Positions 1-5,631 are shown, counted from the first letter of the stretch. The stretch: DNA of 5,792 nt from Phycisphaerae bacterium (GCA_026984555.1 JALSRY010000013.1:1-5792); one strand, 5' to 3'. Program-made: numbers and translations. Notes: generated by a model not told the origin, from the letters alone.

Positions 1-1499
1 TTGCTCTGGCCGGCCTCGCCGATACGCAGATGATAGGTCGGACGCAGTGTCTCCGTGTCGAACTCGACGCACGCGTTCTCGGCCTGTTCGCGCGTCAGCG
101 GGAAACCCTTGAGCGCGCCGATGTGCGTCGTCACGACGCAGCGGGCGCCCAGCCGCAGGATCTCGTCGAGGATCGCCCGGCCCAGCGCGGCGCCCTCGTC
201 GGGGTCCGTTCCCGCGCCGAGCTCGTCGATCAGCAGCAGGGAGCGGGCGTCGGCCTTGTGGAGCATTTCCATCTGGCGTTGAAGGTGGGCGCTGAACGTG
301 CTGAGCGACTGCTGCATATTCTGCTCGTCGCCGATGTCGATCATCACGTGTTTGAACAAACCGAACGTGCTGCCCTCGTCGACCGGAACGGGGAGGCCGG
401 CCTGGGCCATCAGCGTCAGCAGCCCGATGGTCTTGAGCGTAACCGTCTTGCCGCCGGTGTTGGGGCCGGTGATGACAAGCATGGCGAAATCGTCGCCGAG
501 GCGATAGCTGATGGGAACGACCGCGAGCGGCTCCGCCTCGTCCGCGGCCCGCCGGCGGGCCAGCTCGAGCAACAGGGGATGGCGGGCGTTGCGTACCGCG
601 AGCCGGGGCTCGGAACAGGGCTCGGGACAGCGCATCTCGTATTGCTGCGCAAGCCGATGCTTGGCCACCAGCAGGTCGAGTACCGCCAACGCGTCGAGGG
701 TCTTGATGATCGGCTCGGCGTTGATGTAGACCTCGTGGGCCAGCTCCCACAGCAGCCGCGCAATCTCCTCGGCTTCTTCGGCACGCAAGTTGCTGATCCG
801 GTTGTTCAGCTCGACCGCCAGCGACGGCTCGACGTAGATCGTCGCCCCGCTGTCGGAACTGCGGTGCACGATCCCCGGCATGCGCCCGCGGTACTCGGCC
901 CGCACGGGCAACACCAGCCGGTCGTTGTGAAACGTGTAGTTGGGAAACTGGAGCAGTTTGCGGGTCTCCGGCTCGTGCAACAGCCGGTCGACCGTGGCGC
1001 GGATCTGCTGACCGGCCCGGCGAATCTCCGCGCGGATACCCGCCAGTTTCGGGCTGGCATCATCGCGCACCTGGCCGCGTTCGTCGATCACCGCGCGGAT
1101 GCGCGTCGCGATCGTTTCGAAGTCTCCCACGCGTTGGGCCAGATGGCGCAGCTCGCCGCTGTCCGCGGGCAACGCGGCGAGCCAAGTCGCCACCGCGTGG
1201 GTCGCCGCCAAGGCGTCGCCGATCCGCGCCATGTCGTCCACATCCACCTTCAGCGGCGGCGCGCAGCGCTGCACCGTCTCGCGCACGTCGGTCAGCCCGC
1301 CGAGCGGTGGCAGGCCGCGCTCTTCTGCGAACGCCTGGAACTCGCGCAATTGCGCAAACCATCGCCGAACCAGCTTCTCGTTGGCCACCGGCTGGATCGT
1401 CCCGGCGAGCTTGCGGCCGAGTTCGGTCAGGGCGCAACCGGCCAGCATTTCGCGAACGCGGAAAAAGTCCAGACACTCCAGCGTGTGTTCATCCATCAT
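1..1499 (-). CDS. mutS2: Endonuclease MutS2, N-terminal ~499 residues (runs off left edge)
   Basis: MutS2 is a MutS-family ATPase without the mismatch-recognition domain; in known cases it binds branched DNA or collided ribosomes, and many members carry a C-terminal Smr nuclease domain. The minus-strand reading shows the family order: an N-terminal core starting MMDEHTLECLDFFRVREML, the conserved clamp/lever segment AEYRGRMPGIVHRSSDSGA (around residues 195-215), NARHPLL (about 300-308), Walker A GPNTGGKT (345-352, Lys351), the MutS2 signature DIGDEQNMQQSLSTFSAH (388-405) and Walker B LLLIDE (421-426) followed by LGAGTDPDEGAALGRAIL. The visible part ends at GEAGQS, inside the ATPase domain. 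A full protein is usually about 780 residues, so the coiled coil, KOW and Smr parts should lie left of the window. ATG at 1499 is preceded by AGGTGG 11 nt away; a second ATG at 1496 is also possible. The frame is uninterrupted, so this is truncated only by the window. Identification is very sure. Confidence 0.94.
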   Translation of the reverse strand, partial: MMDEHTLECLDFFRVREMLAGCALTELGRKLAGTIQPVANEKLVRRWFAQLREFQAFAEERGLPPLGGLTDVRETVQRCAPPLKVDVDDMARIGDALAATHAVATWLAALPADSGELRHLAQRVGDFETIATRIRAVIDERGQVRDDASPKLAGIRAEIRRAGQQIRATVDRLLHEPETRKLLQFPNYTFHNDRLVLPVRAEYRGRMPGIVHRSSDSGATIYVEPSLAVELNNRISNLRAEEAEEIARLLWELAHEVYINAEPIIKTLDALAVLDLLVAKHRLAQQYEMRCPEPCSEPRLAVRNARHPLLLELARRRAADEAEPLAVVPISYRLGDDFAMLVITGPNTGGKTVTLKTIGLLTLMAQAGLPVPVDEGSTFGLFKHVMIDIGDEQNMQQSLSTFSAHLQRQMEMLHKADARSLLLIDELGAGTDPDEGAALGRAILDEILRLGARCVVTTHIGALKGFPLTREQAENACVEFDTETLRPTYHLRIGEAGQS

Positions 1500-1560
1500 T
1501 TCGATTGCCGCCACCTGCTGGGCCCGTCACAATGAGACGCGGTGGGCGCTGTCCTACCGG

Positions 1561-1645
1561 CGAAAACCCGAAGCTGATCTGGCCGCGCGGTGCTCGAAAA
1601 CCCGCTCGCTCGGAGGAATCCACCCCGGCCGGATTCGAAAAACCC
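1561..1645. repeat. Three direct copies of CGAAAACCC motif
   Basis: CGAAAACCCG occurs exactly at 1561-1570 and again at 1595-1604. A third copy with one extra A, CGAAAAACCC, lies at 1636-1645. All are in the same orientation inside the short intergenic region, with start-to-start distances of 34 and 41 nt. The copies could be binding sites for a regulator of either flanking gene; that role is inference. A relic of local duplication is also possible, although the flanks of the copies do not match. Confidence 0.6.
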
Positions 1646-1654
1646 TCGCGACAG

Positions 1655-1662
1655 CGGAAAGG
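1655..1662 (+). promoter_or_regulatory. Likely ribosome-binding site of the TPR gene
   Basis: CGGAAAGG ends 2 nt before the ATG at 1665. The identical octamer ends 3 nt before the tadA start, which supports both start choices. The GGA core is 6 nt from the start; the AAGG core is too close by usual standards, so the exact pairing register is unsure. Confidence 0.45.
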
Positions 1663-1664
1663 GT

Positions 1665-2825
1665 ATGCGAAGAGCGTTCACTTGCACAAGTGCGACATGG
1701 CTGAGTTTGGTGCTCGCGGTCGTCCCGGCCCTGGCCGGACCGCCGAGTACGTCGGCTCCTGCGCCCTCGGCCACCGAGCCGCTGGCCGTATTGCTGCAGC
1801 GCGTGCGGCATGCCCCCGGCAACGAGGCGGCCTGCGCGCAGCTCGCCCGGTCCTGCGCGGCGCAGCATGCCTGGGCCGATATCACCCGGGAACTCGCCCC
1901 GCTCGAACGACGGCTCGCACCCCGCGGGACGCTCCTGTTGGCGCAGGCCGCGCGACAGCAAGGCGAACCCGAGCGTGCCCTCGCCACACTCCGCCGAGCC
2001 CTGCGCCGCTATCCTCGACACGAGGCGTTGTGGACGGCGTTGGCGGAACAACTGCTCGACGAGGGTCGCTACGGCCAGGCGCTCGACGTACTCGACGAAG
2101 CGGACAAGAAACTCGGCACATGCTCGACCCGCCGGCATTTCGACGCCGCGCGAGCCTACTTCGGTCTCGGCCAGTGGCTCGGCCGGACGCGGTTGCGTCG
2201 CGTGCCGGGGGGGCGTGCGGGTCGGTTCGTGGACGGGTGGCTGCTGGTGTCCCTGCGGGAACCGCCGGATACGTTCCTGTGCTGCCCGCGCCGGTCGGCG
2301 CTCTACGAGTTGCGCCGGGCGTTGGACGGGGGATGTCGTCGTCCCGAGGCCCTGGGCATGTTCGCCAGCATCTGGAAACGGCTGGGCAAGCCCGAGGTGG
2401 GCCTGGCGCTGCTGCGAGACCGGGAAGACGCCTGGCTTCCCGGCGCCACGCCGGAGTTGCTCACGGCCGCCGCCGAACTGGCGCTCGACGCCGGCCGGCC
2501 CGCGGAGTTCCTGCGTTACAGCCGGTTGCGGGCCCGTAAGAGCCCCCACCGGCAGGCGGAAATCCTCTCCGGCGCGTTCGTCCAAGCGGCCGAGCTGTAC
2601 AACCAGCGCGGCGACGGAACGATGTACCGCGAACTGCTGAGCCGGGCGGTGGAACTGCGTCCGGACGAGGTACCGCTGCTGGCGAAGCTGGCCGACGCGC
2701 TCTGGCAGGCCGGCAACCGGACCGAAGCCGCCCAGCAATACCGCAAAATCCTCCAGCTCGACCCCGACTATCCCGATCGCCTCCGCATTCTTCCGCGGCT
2801 GGATCCTCACCCGCCACCCCCCTAA
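1665..2825 (+). CDS. Exported TPR-repeat protein, function unknown
   Basis: The 386-residue protein begins with a typical signal peptide: Met-Arg-Arg, a hydrophobic stretch (about residues 9-23) and PALAG, a likely signal peptidase I site after Ala24. An Ala/Pro/Ser/Thr-rich linker (25-38) follows. Helical TPR-type repeats are visible near 88-119, 120-150 and, clearest, 300-333 and 334-367, the last with the TPR-like pattern LADALWQAGNRTEAAQQYRK and LDPD. The middle (about 155-260) is Arg-rich with a Cys-Cys pair (206-207) and does not read as clear TPR; I do not recognise its family. I chose the ATG at 1665 over the in-frame ATG at 1590 because it puts the signal peptide at the N-terminus and follows GGAAAGGG. 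The likely place of action is the periplasm or cell surface, as a protein-interaction scaffold; no enzyme motif is visible. A G7 run at 2207-2213 does not break the frame. Existence is fairly sure, function is open. Confidence 0.78.
   Translation: MRRAFTCTSATWLSLVLAVVPALAGPPSTSAPAPSATEPLAVLLQRVRHAPGNEAACAQLARSCAAQHAWADITRELAPLERRLAPRGTLLLAQAARQQGEPERALATLRRALRRYPRHEALWTALAEQLLDEGRYGQALDVLDEADKKLGTCSTRRHFDAARAYFGLGQWLGRTRLRRVPGGRAGRFVDGWLLVSLREPPDTFLCCPRRSALYELRRALDGGCRRPEALGMFASIWKRLGKPEVGLALLRDREDAWLPGATPELLTAAAELALDAGRPAEFLRYSRLRARKSPHRQAEILSGAFVQAAELYNQRGDGTMYRELLSRAVELRPDEVPLLAKLADALWQAGNRTEAAQQYRKILQLDPDYPDRLRILPRLDPHPPPP
2207..2213 (+). repeat. G7 homopolymer inside the TPR gene
   Basis: Seven consecutive G residues lie in the Arg/Gly-rich middle of the TPR gene (Val-Pro-Gly-Gly-Arg). 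The frame is intact on both sides. A one-base change would truncate or alter the downstream TPR repeats, whether it arose in the cell or as a sequencing error. Confidence 0.7.
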
Positions 2826-2875
2826 CCTTTGCCCCTCGCCCGTGTCTCCGTCTTGGCGCAACGGGACTCATCGAC

Positions 2876-2880
2876 GGAGG
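2876..2880 (+). promoter_or_regulatory. Shine-Dalgarno of the small His/Asp-rich protein
   Basis: GGAGG lies 10 nt before the ATG at 2891. It is the best match to the 16S anti-SD in the plus-strand genes here and is the main argument that this short ORF is translated. Confidence 0.65.
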
Positions 2881-2890
2881 TGGCAAGGCC

Positions 2891-3124
2891 ATGCACGGCA
2901 CGAAGAAATGGGTGCTGCTGATCTCGACGATCGCGGCGATGCAGGCGTTCCTCGTTTGTGACATCCCCGAACACGGTTCGATCTTCGGAATCGATTACGA
3001 GGTCGTCACCGACGGTCACCATCACCATTCGTTCGATTGGCGGGACATCTTCGACAACGGCGATTGCTGGTTCGGCGACTGCGACGACGACTGGTCGTTC
3101 GATTTCGATTTCGACTTCGACTGA
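2891..3124 (+). CDS. Small exported His/Asp-rich protein with (Phe-Asp)4 tail
   Basis: The 77-residue protein starts MHGTKKW and continues with a hydrophobic stretch (about 8-22), giving a signal peptide or N-terminal membrane anchor. Cys23 follows Phe-Leu-Val, a poor lipobox because position -1 is Val, so lipidation is doubtful. The mature part is very acidic: DGHHHHSFDW (41-50), a Cys59/Cys64 pair in CWFGDC, three Asp, and a C-terminal SFDFDFDFD. The His run, cysteine pair and Asp cluster could bind metal, or the tail could serve as a recognition or self-assembly signal; both are inference. A GGAGG site 10 nt upstream and codons ending mostly in G or C support a real gene. It starts 65 nt after the TPR gene on the same strand and may share its transcript. 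Its stop is 19 nt from the stop of the opposing metallo-hydrolase gene. I do not recognise a family. Confidence 0.65.
   Translation: MHGTKKWVLLISTIAAMQAFLVCDIPEHGSIFGIDYEVVTDGHHHHSFDWRDIFDNGDCWFGDCDDDWSFDFDFDFD
3098..3121 (+). repeat. TTCGAY hexamer x4 at the end of the small gene
   Basis: Four tandem hexamers (TTCGAT, TTCGAT, TTCGAC, TTCGAC) encode the terminal Phe-Asp repeats and are followed directly by TGA. A six-base unit keeps the frame when units are gained or lost, so tail length could vary between strains. Confidence 0.8.
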
Positions 3125-3143
3125 GCCGGCGGACGCGGGCGCA

Positions 3144-3905
3144 TCAGACCTCGAGCACGCCCGAGACGCCGTAGCGGCTCGCGACGAGCAGCGGCGGCGC
3201 GGCGTCGCCGAGGATGGCGTAGTGCGTTTGCAGCGCGACGTCGGGGTGGTTGTTGTGCTCGCTGAGATGGGCCAGCGCAATCCACCGATGCCGGCCGCCG
3301 CAGTGCCGCAACAACGCGGCCGCCTCGTGGTTGGAGATGTGTCCGCCGGCGCCGCGGATGCGCCGCTTCAATTCCGGCGGATAGTCCCCCTCCGCGAGCA
3401 TGCGCGGGTCGTAGTTGCTCTCCAGGTACGCCGCATCCACCGACGCGAGCTGGGCCGGGAGACCGTCGAACGGGTGGCCCAGGTCGGTGAAGATGCCCAG
3501 GCGCCGCCCGGTCGCCTCGATCACGAACGTGACACCATCGGCGGCGTCGTGCGGCGTGGGCCGCGTATGGACCAGAACGTCGCCGAGCGTGATCGTCTCT
3601 CCCGCGGCGAATGTTCTCACGTCCTTCAGCTTGCCGAGCTGGTCGCCGATCGCGCAGATCGTCGGCTCGGTGGCGTAGATCGGGATGCCGAACAAACGCT
3701 GGTAGATGCCGGCACAGCGAACGTGGTCACGATGATCGTGCGAGAGGAACAACGCATCGACACGGCGGATGTCGCGGCCGTGCTCGGCCATGCGGAGCCG
3801 GGCCTGCCGTCCGCTGATGCCGGCGTCGAAGAGCAGCCGCCGGCCGTCGGCCTCGACGTAGATCGCGTTGCCGTTGGAACCGGACTGGAGGGAAAAGGTC
3901 TTCAT
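3144..3905 (-). CDS. walJ: YycJ/WalJ-family metallo-beta-lactamase-fold hydrolase
   Basis: The 253-residue protein is a complete stand-alone MBL-fold enzyme. It begins MKTFSLQSGSNGNAIYVEAD, typical of the YycJ/WalJ group, and has the metal motif SHDHRDH (55-61: His56, His58, Asp60, His61). Further ligand candidates are His119 in PTPHD, Asp141 in FTDLGH and His213 in LAHLSEHNN. The family hallmarks ESNYD (162-166), YPPELKRRI and GGHISN (187-192) are all present. Characterised relatives are reported as 5'-3' DNA exonucleases, with yycJ loss giving a mutator phenotype in Bacillus; whether this one acts on DNA is inference. No signal peptide is seen, so it is cytoplasmic. Its ATG overlaps the TGA of the upstream cyclodeaminase-like gene (ATGA), implying one transcript and translational coupling; no strong own Shine-Dalgarno is visible. 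The WalK/WalR two-component genes that accompany it in Firmicutes are absent here. Family placement is firm, biochemical role moderate. Confidence 0.9.
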   Translation of the reverse strand: MKTFSLQSGSNGNAIYVEADGRRLLFDAGISGRQARLRMAEHGRDIRRVDALFLSHDHRDHVRCAGIYQRLFGIPIYATEPTICAIGDQLGKLKDVRTFAAGETITLGDVLVHTRPTPHDAADGVTFVIEATGRRLGIFTDLGHPFDGLPAQLASVDAAYLESNYDPRMLAEGDYPPELKRRIRGAGGHISNHEAAALLRHCGGRHRWIALAHLSEHNNHPDVALQTHYAILGDAAPPLLVASRYGVSGVLEV

Positions 3906-4519
3906 GTGCGAGGCCCGTCGGTTGCGTCTTGCGCCGGTTCAGCGGTGGCCTCGGTCAGGAGATGTTCGAGTTCGGCTGCGACGGTCTCCGCTTGCTGCTC
4001 GTCCAGCAAGGGCAAGTTGGCCCGGACGTTCGCGGCCGCCGCGTGCATCGCCGCCCGCGCCATCCAGGCGCCGGCTTCCACGTCGGCGCGCAGGTTGGGG
4101 TTGCCGATTTCCGCGAGCCGACACAGATCTTCAAGCACGTGTCGGCACACGGCGACGGTTTCCAGCGGAACCGCCGCCGCCAGGGCCGCCGCCTCGACCA
4201 CGCGCAGCTTGCGCCGCGGGTCGGTCTTGTCCATCTTCAGCGCCGCGTGCAGTTGGCCGTAGGCCGCCGCGTCCTCGTCCATCAGCGGTCGTAGCAGGAC
4301 ACCGGCTCGCGTCAGCCGGGCGGCGGCCTGGCGAATCTGCGGCTCGACACCGGCGAAGCGTTGGCGTCCCGCGGTCAGGGCGCACACCATCTTGCCCAGT
4401 GCCGCCGCCAGCCCCCCCACCAAGGCCGCAGCCGCCCCCCCACCCGGCGCCGGGGCGTCGGACGACAATCGTTCCAGAAACTCCGCGATCGGTAAATCGA
4501 CAAAAGCGGACTCAGGCAT
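3902..4519 (-). CDS. Formiminotransferase-cyclodeaminase / FchA family protein
   Basis: The 205-residue protein matches the cyclodeaminase domain, found alone as FchA (methenyltetrahydrofolate cyclohydrolase) or fused to formiminotransferase. Visible hallmarks are the N-terminal PIAEFLERLSSDAPAPGGGA (10-29), LVGGLAAALGKMV (33-45), the acidic segment MDEDAAAYGQLHAAL (80-94) and IGNPNLRADVEAGAW (138-152) followed by the Asn-containing helix NVRANLPLL (164-172). These proteins are cytosolic, all-helical and interconvert one-carbon folates. The formiminotransferase half is missing and the length is that of the stand-alone form, so cyclohydrolase activity is the better guess; substrate is not proven. 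GGAGAG lies 8 nt before the ATG at 4519. The gene heads a two-gene unit with the WalJ-like hydrolase (4-nt overlap). Two G7 tracts sit within the PGGG to LVGG region (codons 26-36). Confidence 0.86.
   Translation of the reverse strand: MPESAFVDLPIAEFLERLSSDAPAPGGGAAAALVGGLAAALGKMVCALTAGRQRFAGVEPQIRQAAARLTRAGVLLRPLMDEDAAAYGQLHAALKMDKTDPRRKLRVVEAAALAAAVPLETVAVCRHVLEDLCRLAEIGNPNLRADVEAGAWMARAAMHAAAANVRANLPLLDEQQAETVAAELEHLLTEATAEPAQDATDGPRT
4412..4441 (-). repeat. Two G7 tracts (C7 on plus strand) in the FchA-like gene
   Basis: C7 at 4412-4418 and C7 at 4435-4441 are 16 nt apart. On the coding strand they are G7 runs inside the glycine-rich signature motif, encoding parts of PGGGA and LVGGL. 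Both are in frame in this copy. Slippage in either would stop the protein near its N-terminus and could also affect the coupled downstream gene. Confidence 0.8.
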
Positions 4520-4563
4520 CGCTTGTTCTCTCCATCGGACACGCCGCTACGCGGCACGTGACA

Positions 4564-4578
4564 ACCACCACCACCACC
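4564..4578 (+). repeat. (ACC)5 trinucleotide repeat
   Basis: Five perfect ACC units (GGT on the minus strand) lie in the divergent promoter region, outside the coding sequences I call. The repeat is short and has no assigned role. Confidence 0.75.
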
Positions 4579-4654
4579 GGGTACGATTTCGGCGATCGGC
4601 GGTCGCGATCCACCTGCCCGCCGCATGATACGCCCCGCACCACCGCGTACCAAA

Positions 4655-4662
4655 CGGAAAGG
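4655..4662 (+). promoter_or_regulatory. Likely ribosome-binding site of tadA
   Basis: CGGAAAGG ends 3 nt before the ATG at 4666, the same octamer as in front of the TPR gene. It supports starting tadA here and not at the internal ATG at 4708. Confidence 0.5.
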
Positions 4663-4665
4663 CTC

Positions 4666-5151
4666 ATGACGCCTGACCTGCACCAGGACGAAATCGATCG
4701 GCGATTCATGCAGGAAGCGATCGAGCTCGCCCGCCGCGCACTCGACAGCGAAGACGTTCCCGTCGGCGCACTCGTCGTGCACGCGGGGCGTGTGATCGGC
4801 CGCGGTTTCAACCAACGCGAAAAGCTCCAGGATCCGACCGCGCACGCCGAGATGATCGCCCTGACGGCCGCCGCCGGCTACATCGGTCATTGGCGGCTGG
4901 AGCGTTGCACGCTGTACGTGACGCTCGAACCGTGCGCGATGTGTGCCGGTGCCCTCGTGCTCGCCCGGCTCAGCCGACTGGTCTACGGCGCCAGCGACGA
5001 AAAGACCGGAGCGTGCGACTCGCTGTACCAGATTCCCCGCGACCCGCGGCTCAACCACCAGGTGGAAACCACCGGCGGCGTGCTCGCGCAACCGTGCGCC
5101 GAACTCCTCCGCGCGTTTTTCCGCCACCGGCGAATGCTGGGTGAGAAATAG
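4666..5151 (+). CDS. tadA: tRNA-specific adenosine deaminase TadA
   Basis: TadA converts adenosine 34 of the tRNA-Arg(ACG) anticodon to inosine so that one tRNA can read several Arg codons. The 161-residue protein contains the expected zinc site: HAE (60-62; His60 ligand, Glu62 proton shuttle) and PCAMC (89-93; Cys90, Cys93 ligands). Other TadA-specific parts are DRRFMQEAIELARRAL (11-26), VPVGALVV (31-38), the NQRE after GFN (49-52), DPTAHAEMIAL, LYVTLEPCAMCAGA and the KTGACDSL loop (113-120) with PRLNHQVE (127-134). Length is normal for the bacterial enzyme. The frame stays open far upstream, back through the FchA-like gene on the other strand, but homology begins only after 4666 and CGGAAAGG precedes this ATG. 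It is transcribed away from the FchA-like gene and converges on panD. TadA is favoured over guanine deaminase or other CDA members by the tRNA-binding motifs. Very sure. Confidence 0.96.
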   Translation: MTPDLHQDEIDRRFMQEAIELARRALDSEDVPVGALVVHAGRVIGRGFNQREKLQDPTAHAEMIALTAAAGYIGHWRLERCTLYVTLEPCAMCAGALVLARLSRLVYGASDEKTGACDSLYQIPRDPRLNHQVETTGGVLAQPCAELLRAFFRHRRMLGEK

Positions 5152-5241
5152 CGCCCACAACGCAAGACGTGTGGAACCGCTCCCCCGTCAGAGAAACATG
5201 ACCCGCAGACCGTGCGCCGCGCGGAAGCGTACCGACGCGCC
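5152..5241. other. Convergent spacer between tadA and panD stops
   Basis: These 90 bp separate the tadA stop from the panD stop. A bidirectional terminator would be expected, but I find only weak inverted repeats and no T-run. I looked for a small RNA gene such as SRP RNA or a tRNA and saw no conserved core. Confidence 0.4.
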
Positions 5242-5631
5242 TCACGAGGCGACGTGGACGGGATCGGGGTCGTAGTGGAGGACTTGCCGGACGGTGTTGT
5301 CCGCGCGCATGAGGAGCACGACCGGCCGATGCTGCTCGTATTCCACCTCGTCCATCAGCGCGAAATGCATGATGATGAGCTCGTCGCCGACTTTGACGAG
5401 CCGGGCGGCGGCGCCGTTGACCTCGATGACGCCCGAGCCTGGCTCGCCGCGGAATATGTACGTTTCGAAGCGTGCGCCGGTGCGGCAATTCGCCACGAGC
5501 ACGACGTCATTGACACGCATACCCGCGCGTGCCAGGAGGTCGGCATCGATGGTGATCGACCCCATGTACGCCGGCGACGCCCCGGTCGCCCGGCCCATGT
5601 GAATCTTGCTGTGCAGCACCTTCCGCAGCAT
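5242..5631 (-). CDS. panD: Aspartate 1-decarboxylase proenzyme PanD
   Basis: PanD makes beta-alanine from L-aspartate for pantothenate and coenzyme A. The cytosolic proenzyme cleaves itself between Gly24 and Ser25, turning Ser25 into the pyruvoyl group. From the ATG at 5631 the protein is 129 residues. Its key residues then fall on exactly the E. coli numbers: Lys9, His11, Tyr22, Gly24-Ser25 (YMGSITID), Arg54, Thr57, Tyr58 (RFETY) and Asn72 (VNGAAA). This argues for 5631 over the ATG two codons upstream at 5637, as does AGGA 7 nt before 5631. The segment between His11 and Tyr22 reads MGRATGASPA, where many homologues have something like RATVTGADLD, so Arg12 is replaced by Met. The C-terminus is normal in length. 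No other pantothenate gene (panB, panC) is in the window. The gene converges on tadA. Very sure of function, slightly less of start. Confidence 0.95.
   Translation of the reverse strand: MLRKVLHSKIHMGRATGASPAYMGSITIDADLLARAGMRVNDVVLVANCRTGARFETYIFRGEPGSGVIEVNGAAARLVKVGDELIIMHFALMDEVEYEQHRPVVLLMRADNTVRQVLHYDPDPVHVAS

Larger units (their letters stand above)
1500..1664. promoter_or_regulatory. Divergent intergenic region between mutS2 and the TPR gene
   Basis: These 165 bp separate two genes read outwards and must hold both promoters unless the promoters lie inside genes. I could not pick convincing -35/-10 pairs by eye. The region carries three copies of a CGAAAACCC-like motif (listed separately) and an AGGTGG ribosome-binding site for mutS2 at 1511-1516. 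A plus-strand ATG at 1590 is in frame with the TPR gene, but the peptide it would add is rich in Arg, Pro and Asn and would bury the signal peptide, so I treat 1590-1664 as untranslated. Confidence 0.55.
4520..4665. promoter_or_regulatory. Divergent intergenic region between FchA-like gene and tadA
   Basis: These 146 bp lie between outward-reading genes and should contain both promoters. Visible elements are GGAGAG on the minus strand (4528-4533) for the FchA-like gene, a small hairpin GCCGC-TAC-GCGGC (4543-4555), an (ACC)5 run (4564-4578) and CGGAAAGG (4655-4662) before tadA. I could not assign -35/-10 boxes with confidence. Confidence 0.5.

Noticed and set aside
30..1535. 501-codon open frame on the plus strand
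   Set aside because: It lies wholly opposite mutS2, whose minus-strand reading shows Walker A, Walker B and the MutS2 signature. The plus-strand product is Arg/Gln/Val-rich without motifs, a normal high-GC antisense shadow.
1679..1692. Hyphenated palindrome CACTTG-CA-CAAGTG just after the TPR start
   Set aside because: About one such 6-bp perfect inverted repeat is expected by chance in a window this size, and it lies within the signal peptide codons.
1554..2861. 435-codon open frame on the minus strand opposite the TPR gene
   Set aside because: The plus-strand reading has a signal peptide and TPR repeats, whereas the minus product is Gly/Arg/Gln-rich without a recognisable domain.
3125..3143. 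Bidirectional terminator between the small gene and walJ
   Set aside because: The 19-nt gap has no stem-loop with a T-run on either side.
2958..4262. 434-codon plus-strand frame across the metallo-hydrolase and FchA-like genes
   Set aside because: It spans two well-recognised minus-strand genes and begins inside the small His/Asp-rich gene; its product has no motifs.
3868..4665. N-terminal extension of the tadA reading frame
   Set aside because: The frame is open, but the extra 266 codons give Arg/Pro-rich sequence antisense to the FchA-like gene, and TadA homology begins after 4666.
5152..5241. Small RNA (SRP RNA or tRNA-Ser) after tadA
   Set aside because: The conserved SRP tetraloop/symmetric-loop sequence and tRNA T-arm are absent. 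CCGGAAG-like and CCCCC fragments alone are not enough.
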